Shown: positions 1-5,065 of the stretch, piece after piece
Layout of the letters: every line of letters begins with the position of its first letter
Numbering within the stretch: position 1 is the first letter of the stretch
Notes under the pieces: generated by a model
What the model was told of the DNA's origin: nothing
Databases searched by the model: none
The model's input: only the letters and a program-made list of their open reading frames with translations
Assembly (NCBI GenBank): GCA_016934225.1
Contig: JAFGTH010000127.1
Span: 1-5,065 of the forward strand
Origin: Lentisphaerota bacterium
Lineage (GTDB): Bacteria; Verrucomicrobiota; Kiritimatiellia; UBA8416; JAFGTH01
Length of the DNA: 5,065 nt
Direction of reading: 5' to 3'
Position numbers and translations under genes: made by a program

Positions 1-1622
1 CCATTTCAATTGAAGAGATGGGACGAGCCGGCGAATGGAAGGCGCCGGCAGACCGAATAGAAGAGGCGATTGACAAACTATCCGTGATTCTTGGCGTTGA
101 GCAACAAATCACGCGTCGTGATATAGAAATGCATTTAGGGCGCCGACGTCCTTTGCCGCTCCTTGCGTGGAAGGATATCGGCCAAGAAGCGATAGCTCGT
201 TGGGAGGAAAGCGGCGAAAATATTCGCGGTGTTGATGTGCATGTTTATTCGGTGAGGTTGTATCCACAAGGCAATTTGGCGGCGCATGTGATTGGTTATG
301 TTGGGAGCGCGGATCCGAAATCCTTCTCAAATGACGGAAAGGATTTTCATTATCATCTCCCGGAGATGACGGGCGCTCGAGGCATTGAGAAGATAATGAA
401 CGGTCCGCTTACCGGTTGCGCCGGCGAGGAACATGTGCGAATTACTGTTGAAGGGTATCGGTATCCATACGACAGGTGTGGCGAACAGACTCCAAGTGCC
501 GGTATGGATGTTGTGCTGGCGCTGGATTCGCGCCTTCAGAAAACGGCTGAAGATGTGATGGAAGGAACGACTGGAGCTGTTGTGATCCTTGACCCCCGTA
601 ATGGTGATGTGCTCGCTTTGGCGAGCAGTCCGACATTTGATCCGAACACTGTCAGGGAGAATTGGCAAGTTCTCATCTCCGATGAAAAAAAACCGCTTAT
701 CAACAGAGCAGTATCCGGTTTGTATCCGCCTGGAAGTACGTTCAAGCCGATGGTTGCGATTGCGGCTTTGGAGAGCGGACGAGCAGAGGGCAATACCAGT
801 TTTAATTGCCCTGGTTATTTTGAGTTGGGGAAAACCCGTTTTCATTGTTGGAATCATTTAGGACATGGTTGGATAAATATGCGTAAGGCGATTGAGCAAT
901 CGTGCAACTCTTATTTTTGTCAACTCGGCCTTAAATGTGGATATGAACGTATTTATCACATGGCTGAGGCGGTGGGATTCGGACAAAAGACGGGTATTGA
1001 TCTGGACTATGAAATGAAGGGATTGATTCCGGACAATGCATGGAAGATCCGATATCAGAACGATCAATGGCGCAGTGGCGATACCTGCAACGTATCTATA
1101 GGTCAGGGCGCACTACTTGTGACGCCGTTGCACATGGCTGTGTTCACTGCGGCAATAGCCAACAAAGGGTTTGTATATAGACCGAGACTGGTGCTGGCGG
1201 ACAGATATTACGATGAGGTTGAGGATATCAAAGCGAGGGGATTGCCTGATCCCATGGCGGCGGCCAAGGGAGATTTGGTGAATGACCTGCGATGGTCAAC
1301 TGAGACCATGCATATAGTTCGGGGCGGTATGTATGATGTTGTTCATGCAAAGCGTGGTACAGGCAGGCGGGCGAAGGTCGAAGGTGTGGAAATAGGAGGC
1401 AAAACAGGTACTGCGGAATACGGTCCACGTGATCAGAAGAAAAAATATGCGTGGATGATTGCGTTTGCGCCGTATGTAGAACCCAGGTACGCGATGGCAA
1501 TTGTCATAGAGGATGCAACTGCCGGTGGCGTTGACGTTGCGCCAAAGATTGCAGAATTGATAAAAAGCGCGATGAAGATTGAAGGGCTTGATAAAGCTAA
1601 AACTGTTGTCGCGTCAAATTGA
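1..1622 (+). CDS. mrdA: Penicillin-binding protein 2, peptidoglycan D,D-transpeptidase (5'-partial)
   Basis: Class B penicillin-binding protein that cross-links peptidoglycan stem peptides in the periplasm during lateral-wall growth, partnered with RodA. The frame is open to the left edge (first full codon at base 3), so the ATG at 18 is probably internal. The membrane anchor and the usual RG-x-I-x-DR-x-G segment are missing, cut by the window. The pedestal region has the typical YPQGNLAAHVIGYVG segment (about 261-305) and a GIEK segment near 381. The transpeptidase domain begins near 500 (DVVLALDSRLQ). All three catalytic motifs are present: STFK (nucleophile Ser codon at 735, Lys at 744), SCN (900-908) and KTG within GGKTGTAE (Lys codon at 1401); a SIGQG segment lies near 1095-1109. 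The Cys/His-rich stretch between STFK and SCN is unusual. The gene stops at 1620-1622, directly ahead of rodA. Class A PBPs are excluded because no glycosyltransferase domain is seen; FtsI is less likely given the pedestal wording and the rodA neighbour. Confidence 0.95.
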   Translation, partial: ISIEEMGRAGEWKAPADRIEEAIDKLSVILGVEQQITRRDIEMHLGRRRPLPLLAWKDIGQEAIARWEESGENIRGVDVHVYSVRLYPQGNLAAHVIGYVGSADPKSFSNDGKDFHYHLPEMTGARGIEKIMNGPLTGCAGEEHVRITVEGYRYPYDRCGEQTPSAGMDVVLALDSRLQKTAEDVMEGTTGAVVILDPRNGDVLALASSPTFDPNTVRENWQVLISDEKKPLINRAVSGLYPPGSTFKPMVAIAALESGRAEGNTSFNCPGYFELGKTRFHCWNHLGHGWINMRKAIEQSCNSYFCQLGLKCGYERIYHMAEAVGFGQKTGIDLDYEMKGLIPDNAWKIRYQNDQWRSGDTCNVSIGQGALLVTPLHMAVFTAAIANKGFVYRPRLVLADRYYDEVEDIKARGLPDPMAAAKGDLVNDLRWSTETMHIVRGGMYDVVHAKRGTGRRAKVEGVEIGGKTGTAEYGPRDQKKKYAWMIAFAPYVEPRYAMAIVIEDATAGGVDVAPKIAELIKSAMKIEGLDKAKTVVASN

Positions 1623-1625
1623 GGA
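1621..1625 (+). promoter_or_regulatory. Ribosome binding site deciding the rodA start
   Basis: GAGGA overlaps the mrdA stop codon (TGA at 1620-1622) and lies 8 bases before a TTG at 1634. No comparable purine-rich site precedes the other in-frame candidates, TTG 1619 and ATG 1673. This favours TTG 1634 and suggests that ribosomes ending mrdA re-initiate on rodA. Confidence 0.6.
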
Positions 1626-1633
1626 AATTAGAA

Positions 1634-2827
1634 TTGGCAGGACGTACTGAAAATATTTTCTCCCTTACACGAATGAGCTGGGTGTTAACACTGGCGATCC
1701 TGCTGCTTCTTGTGGCAGGCGTTCTGTTTGTTTACAGCTCTTGTTACGTCAATCCTGAGCAGCCTGTTCGTACGCTTTATCTCAAACAGGTGATGTGGGC
1801 GTTGGTTGGGTTGATGTGCTATTTGATATTCGCCATGATTGACTATCACAAACTTGGCACGCTCTCGTGGTGGGCATATGCCGTGTGCATTTTGCTCCTG
1901 GTACTGGTTCTTTTTATCGGGAAACGTATATACGGCGCGAGAAGGTGGCTCATGCTGTTTGGTATAGGGATACAGCCGTCGGAATTTGCGAAAGTGGCAG
2001 TCGTGATTGTGCTTGCCAATGTGTTGAGTCAGCCCGGGTTGGACTTTAGAAACGTGAAAGTTATCGGATTAATTTTAACAATCGTGGCTTTGCCGGTATT
2101 TCTTATAATGAAAGAGCCCGATTTAGGAACAGCGATGATATTTGTGCCGACTGCAATGGTGATGCTGTTTGTGGCCGGCATGCCGATCAAGACGCTTGTT
2201 TACATGGTTGTGATGGCGGTGGTGGTGGTGTTGTTGCTTCTTGGTGTGTTGTTTTTGCCCGGGAAGCTTGGTTTATCGCAGGGTACTCAGGATCGGTTTC
2301 GCGAGATGACGGGAATATCGGAATATCAGAAAAAGAGAATTGAAGTTTTCTTGAACCCGTCTAAAGACCCGCGCGGCGCCGGTTGGAATAAGCGGCAGTC
2401 TGAAATCGCAGTAGGGTCCGGCAAAACATGGGGTCGGGGATGGACAAAAGGGAAACAGAACATGCTTGGTTTCTTGCCGAGATCCGTAGCTCCAACGGAT
2501 TTTATCTATTCCGTGATTGCGGAGGAGGCCGGATTTGTGGGGTCTATGGCTGTCCTGTTCTTGTTTTCGGTCATAGTAACGACCGGTCTTATGACGGCTG
2601 TTGCTTCATGGGATCAGGTTGGCCGCTTATTGTGTGTTGGAATTGTGGCGATGCTGTTCTGCCATGCATTCATTAACATCTCAATGACAGTCGGTTTAAT
2701 GCCGATTACGGGCTTGCCGCTTCCGTTATTGAGCTATGGAGGTTCTTTCATGGTGGTCATGATGTCCGCCTTGGGTATTGTTCAAAGTGTGCGTATTAGA
2801 TCCCGGCATGTTGAATCATTCAGATAA
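1634..2827 (+). CDS. rodA: RodA, SEDS-family peptidoglycan glycosyltransferase
   Basis: Polytopic inner-membrane enzyme that polymerises lipid II into glycan strands in the elongation complex, working with PBP2. I chose TTG 1634 (397 residues, normal for RodA) because of the Shine-Dalgarno at 1621-1625; TTG 1619, which overlaps the mrdA stop as TTGA, and ATG 1673 are alternatives. About ten hydrophobic segments are visible, the first at residues 14-35. SEDS signatures: YGARRWL followed by QPSEFAK (Glu117, matching the conserved Glu of the family), KEPDLGTA, and a large extracytoplasmic loop with the RIEVFLNP and GWNKRQSEIAVGSG segments. That loop leads to APTDFIYSVIAEE, whose Asp289 corresponds to the catalytic Asp (Asp262 in E. 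coli RodA, as I recall). The C-terminal part has GLMPITGLPLPLLSYGG. FtsW is the main alternative, but pairing with PBP2 and the RodA-type loop favour RodA. The loop reads GSGKTWG where most homologues read GSGGL-[FW]-G. Confidence 0.95.
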   Translation: MAGRTENIFSLTRMSWVLTLAILLLLVAGVLFVYSSCYVNPEQPVRTLYLKQVMWALVGLMCYLIFAMIDYHKLGTLSWWAYAVCILLLVLVLFIGKRIYGARRWLMLFGIGIQPSEFAKVAVVIVLANVLSQPGLDFRNVKVIGLILTIVALPVFLIMKEPDLGTAMIFVPTAMVMLFVAGMPIKTLVYMVVMAVVVVLLLLGVLFLPGKLGLSQGTQDRFREMTGISEYQKKRIEVFLNPSKDPRGAGWNKRQSEIAVGSGKTWGRGWTKGKQNMLGFLPRSVAPTDFIYSVIAEEAGFVGSMAVLFLFSVIVTTGLMTAVASWDQVGRLLCVGIVAMLFCHAFINISMTVGLMPITGLPLPLLSYGGSFMVVMMSALGIVQSVRIRSRHVESFR

Positions 2828-2836
2828 CGCCGGGAA

Positions 2837-2863
2837 GGCAGCGGATATGCTGCCATGTTTTTT
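2837..2863 (+). promoter_or_regulatory. Hairpin followed by T run in the rodA-rng spacer (possible attenuator)
   Basis: A perfect 6-bp inverted repeat, GGCAGC (2837-2842) and GCTGCC (2849-2854), encloses the loop GGATAT. After three bases (ATG) comes a run of six T (2858-2863), then at once the rng Shine-Dalgarno. The geometry resembles a weak intrinsic terminator. The short stem and the gap before the T run suggest partial read-through, so an attenuator or RNA-processing element between rodA and rng fits better than a full operon end. This is inferred from structure only. Confidence 0.4.
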
Positions 2864-2871
2864 GAGGAGGT
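2864..2871 (+). promoter_or_regulatory. Strong ribosome binding site of rng
   Basis: GAGGAGGT is close to a full anti-Shine-Dalgarno match and ends 4 bases before ATG 2876. It identifies 2876 as the start rather than the in-frame ATG at 2855, which has no nearby Shine-Dalgarno and abuts the hairpin stem. It is the strongest such site in the window. Confidence 0.8.
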
Positions 2872-2875
2872 AAAT

Positions 2876-4453
2876 ATGTTTGGGTGGGCAAGGAAGAATA
2901 AAACAAAGACTGAAATAGTGGTTAATTCGGAGAATCTTGAGACTCGTGTTGCTGTAATCGAGAATGGGAGGCTGGAAGAGTTCCAGGTTGAACATCCGAC
3001 CGAAGAGCATATTGTCGGCAGTATCTACAAAGGCACGATTCAGAACCTTGAGCATGATTTGCAGGCGGCGTTTGTGGACATAGGCTTAAAGAAAAACGCT
3101 TTTCTTCACTATTGGGACATGAATCCGGATGATGCAATTCGATTGGAAACAGAAGAAGGTCGTAGACGATATGGTTCGCGCGGGAGGAAACGCGTGGACA
3201 ATGCGAGTATAGAACGTCAGTTTCCTGCCGGTTCATCAATAATAGTTCAGGTAACCAAGGGGCCTATCGGAACAAAAGGTCCGAGAGTCACAGCCAGTCT
3301 CAGTATTCCCGGGAAATATCTTGTAATGATGCCGGGTTCGCGTCTGAAAGGGGTCTCGCGCAAAATTTCTGATCTAAAAGACCGGCAGCTTCTCAAGAAA
3401 ATGCTTGCCGGACTTGAAATACCTCAAAACGTTGGCGTTATTATTCGCACGGCTGCGTTGGGCGCCGGCAAAAAGGGATTGATCAAGGATTTGACACATC
3501 TGTCGCTAGTATGGAAAGACTTGGAGAAGTCCATTAAGGAAAATCCGGCGCCATGCTGCCTTTACCAGGAACCCGATTTGGTTGAACGTGTGGTTCGTGA
3601 CTGGCTCACGGAAGACATAGACAGAATAGTCATAGATTCACGCGAACGTTTTGATGCCGTTCGCGAAGTGGCTGGCCGTATTTCGCGAAAGGCTCGATCA
3701 CGCGTACAAAGATACGAAGGAGATTTACCGATATTCGATTATTACGAGATAGAACGCCAGTTGGATCAAGCGTCTCAAAGAAAAGTGCCTTTGAAATCAG
3801 GAGGCTACATCGTGTTTGACGAAACGGAAGCCCTGATAGCAATAGATGTTAATACCGGACGGCACAAAGGTAATGGATCGCAAGAAGAAGCAATATTTGA
3901 GGTGAATATCCAGGCTGTCGAAGAAGTGGCGCGTCAGCTCAGACTGAGAAACATTGGAGGTCTGGTGGTGGTGGACCTCATAGACATGAAAGCTCGTAAG
4001 CACCAGAACGCGGTGTATCGCGCAATGAAAGCTGCTCTGAAAAGAGATAGAGCCAGAACAAATGTGTTGCCGATATCCGATCTTGGAATATTGGAGATGA
4101 CGCGGCAACGCGCTGAACAGAGCTTGCAGTCATCAATGTATGTTGATTGCCCATATTGTCATGGAAAAGGCAGTGTCAGATCACCATTGGGCATGAGCGT
4201 GAACATTCAAAGACAAATATCGGCTATTGTGCGTAAACACAAAAGAACCCAGCTCACAGACGATCTCCAGGTGGTTGTGCATCCAACCGTTCTTGAAAGA
4301 TTGAAGAATGAGGACGAACAATTTCTCATGGATCTTCAGTCGGAATTGGCGGGCCATCTAAGTTTTAAGTCGGATTCGAGTAAGCACATGGAATATTTTG
4401 CGATCAACAATGTAACCACCGGTGACGTCCTTTATTCTACAAATTCCAAGTAA
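2876..4453 (+). CDS. rng: Ribonuclease E/G family endoribonuclease (RNase G-like)
   Basis: Cytoplasmic endoribonuclease that cuts single-stranded A/U-rich RNA in rRNA maturation and mRNA decay. The protein has 525 residues from ATG 2876, close to E. coli RNase G, and lacks the long disordered degradosome scaffold of E. coli RNase E. Domains in order: an S1 RNA-binding domain (about 46-138) with GSIYKGTIQNL and AAFVDIGLKKNAFLH, carrying a charged, Arg-rich insertion at about 91-110; a 5'-monophosphate sensor region with VIIRTA, where Arg191-Thr192 match the sensor Arg-Thr of RNase E; a DNase I-like catalytic domain with IAIDVNTGR (Asp324, Asn326) and VVVDLIDM (Asp367), the expected magnesium-binding residues; and a zinc-link CPYCHGKG (Cys425, Cys428) used for dimerisation. 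A small C-terminal domain follows. All key residues are present, so the enzyme should be active. RNase G is often encoded near mre/mrd shape genes. It lies 48 bases after rodA, behind a hairpin and T run that could modulate expression. Choosing Rng over Rne rests on length. Confidence 0.95.
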   Translation: MFGWARKNKTKTEIVVNSENLETRVAVIENGRLEEFQVEHPTEEHIVGSIYKGTIQNLEHDLQAAFVDIGLKKNAFLHYWDMNPDDAIRLETEEGRRRYGSRGRKRVDNASIERQFPAGSSIIVQVTKGPIGTKGPRVTASLSIPGKYLVMMPGSRLKGVSRKISDLKDRQLLKKMLAGLEIPQNVGVIIRTAALGAGKKGLIKDLTHLSLVWKDLEKSIKENPAPCCLYQEPDLVERVVRDWLTEDIDRIVIDSRERFDAVREVAGRISRKARSRVQRYEGDLPIFDYYEIERQLDQASQRKVPLKSGGYIVFDETEALIAIDVNTGRHKGNGSQEEAIFEVNIQAVEEVARQLRLRNIGGLVVVDLIDMKARKHQNAVYRAMKAALKRDRARTNVLPISDLGILEMTRQRAEQSLQSSMYVDCPYCHGKGSVRSPLGMSVNIQRQISAIVRKHKRTQLTDDLQVVVHPTVLERLKNEDEQFLMDLQSELAGHLSFKSDSSKHMEYFAINNVTTGDVLYSTNSK

Positions 4454-4480
4454 TGAGTGCGTAAGCAACCGACGAATATA

Positions 4481-4486
4481 AGGGAG
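4481..4486 (+). promoter_or_regulatory. Ribosome binding site supporting the TTG start of the LptD-like gene
   Basis: AGGGAG ends 5 bases before TTG 4492. The frame has an upstream stop (TAA at 4462-4464) and no ATG between that stop and 4492. The first in-frame ATG (4516) would remove the positively charged start of the signal peptide and has no Shine-Dalgarno, so TTG 4492 is preferred. Confidence 0.6.
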
Positions 4487-4491
4487 CAGGT

Positions 4492-5065
4492 TTGTTCGCC
4501 AGAATTTGCGTTATAATGACGGTATTTTATTTGTCGTTGCATGTCTGTGTGGTGACTGCGCAGGATGCGAACGATCTGTTTCCGTGGAAGGAAGCAACAT
4601 CAAACGACTTGGCGCAGCCGATTGAGCTGAGTGGTGATGTTGTCGAATACAATCGCGGTTCGGGTCAGGCCAACGCCTGGGGCAATGTTGTTATCCAATG
4701 GGGTGATGACGAGCTCCGTGCAGATATGATCAATTTTAATACCGTCACCGAGGATGTGTATGCGTCTGGTAATGTGACGGTGAAAAGGATGGGCGGCACA
4801 TGGCACGGTACAGAGGCAAGGTACAACATTCGAACCGGGGCGGGAAGCGTTCCGGGGATGTTCGCAACCGCTGGGCCTTTTATTATTGATGCCTCCCAAT
4901 CCGAGAAGATTGACGGGAAGTATGTTTTTAAGGATGCAACGGTAACAACTTGCGCGATGCCTCCCGGCCACAAACACTACTGTCTTAAGGCCCGGAAAGC
5001 CACAATGCTTCCGAGGCATTATTTGTTATTACAGGGGGCGGTATTACAGATAGGATCGGTACCGG
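4492..5065 (+). CDS. lptD: LptD/OstA-like outer-membrane LPS-assembly protein (3'-partial)
   Basis: The frame is open from TTG 4492 to the right edge (191 codons seen); the rest, expected to be a large beta-barrel, lies outside. Residues 1-23 look like a signal peptide: a short start with Arg4, a hydrophobic core, and a V-T-A site before Gln24. Residues 45-118 look like an OstA/LptA-type beta-jellyroll, with repeated units of the form GDVVEYNRGSG, AWGNVVIQWGDDELRAD, and YASGNVTVKRMGGTWHGTEA. From about 146 the KDATVTTC segment, then YCLKARKATMLP and GAVLQIGSVP, resemble the LptD linker before the barrel, where family members read TTC followed later by a VPVFY-type segment. In LptD family members this protein receives LPS from the LptA bridge and inserts it into the outer leaflet. 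Cys154 and Cys164 are visible; the first aligns with a conserved Cys of LptD. It starts 38 bases after rng, suggesting co-transcription. A stand-alone LptA/LptC-type protein is the alternative, made less likely by the linker segment. Confidence 0.8.
   Translation, partial: MFARICVIMTVFYLSLHVCVVTAQDANDLFPWKEATSNDLAQPIELSGDVVEYNRGSGQANAWGNVVIQWGDDELRADMINFNTVTEDVYASGNVTVKRMGGTWHGTEARYNIRTGAGSVPGMFATAGPFIIDASQSEKIDGKYVFKDATVTTCAMPPGHKHYCLKARKATMLPRHYLLLQGAVLQIGSVP

Noticed and set aside
327..857. 176-residue minus-strand open frame opposite mrdA
   Set aside because: It lies wholly within the PBP2 transpeptidase coding sequence and has a composition without recognisable motifs; treated as a shadow.
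2210..2240. GTG-rich run in rodA as a simple-sequence phase-variation repeat
   Set aside because: It encodes a Val/Leu-rich membrane segment; the repeat unit is three bases, so length change would not shift the frame, and the run is short.
2405..2434. GSGKT in RodA as a nucleotide-binding P-loop
   Set aside because: The upstream Gly/Ala of the Walker A pattern is not at the required spacing, and the segment aligns with the conserved GSGG-type extracytoplasmic loop of SEDS proteins.
4429..4483. Inverted repeat CCTTTATTC / GAATATAAGG spanning the rng stop and the next ribosome binding site
   Set aside because: Nine pairs with one bulge, mostly A/T, around a 36-base loop; weak and without a following T run. 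It could slightly mask the AGGGAG site, but I cannot support it.
4489..4517. TATAAT at 4512-4517 as a -10 promoter element for the LptD-like gene
   Set aside because: It lies inside the signal-peptide coding region, downstream of the chosen start, and the only TTG-type -35 (4492-4497) is 14 bases away, which is too short. Likely chance in coding DNA.
4600..5019. Long minus-strand open frames opposite the LptD-like gene
   Set aside because: No recognisable domain and no plausible ribosome binding site context; the plus-strand frame has a signal peptide and family-like repeats, so the minus-strand frames are shadows.

Overview
The window is a densely packed, single-strand (+) gene string from a diderm (Gram-negative-type) bacterium. 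It carries the 3' part of a penicillin-binding protein 2 gene (mrdA/pbpA), a complete rodA, a complete ribonuclease E/G gene (rng), and the 5' part of a gene for an LptD/OstA-like outer-membrane lipopolysaccharide-assembly protein. The LptD-like gene implies an outer membrane. Several features remind me of the PVC superphylum (Verrucomicrobiota, Kiritimatiellota, Lentisphaerota): the wording of the RodA segment before the catalytic Asp (GWNKRQSEIAVGSG ... FLPRSVAPTDFIYSVIAEE), the FLHYWDM segment in the RNase S1 domain, and the order mrdA-rodA-rng. This is recollection of family style, not a search result, so the phylum is a moderate-confidence inference.

Layout: bases 1-1622 are PBP2, open at the left edge and lacking its N-terminal anchor. 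Bases 1634-2827 are RodA, whose ribosome-binding site overlaps the PBP2 stop codon. Bases 2828-2875 are a short spacer with a GC-rich hairpin, a run of six T and a strong Shine-Dalgarno. Bases 2876-4453 are the RNase G-like protein. Bases 4454-4491 are a spacer with a Shine-Dalgarno. From 4492 to the right edge is the LptD-like gene, starting at TTG with a signal peptide. No stretch over 50 bases lacks a gene, and I see no tRNA, rRNA, CRISPR array, insertion sequence or prophage element.

The first two genes form a working pair: RodA (SEDS glycosyltransferase) polymerises glycan strands and PBP2 cross-links them in the lateral-wall elongation machine, usually encoded beside mreBCD, which may lie just upstream. 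RNase G matures and degrades RNA and is a frequent genomic neighbour of mre/mrd genes. The LptD-like protein adds outer-membrane building to the same envelope-growth neighbourhood. The tight spacing suggests one transcription unit, with possible attenuation or RNase-linked control at the hairpin before rng. I do not see a previously undescribed system here; the most informative items are regulatory details and the gene linkage.
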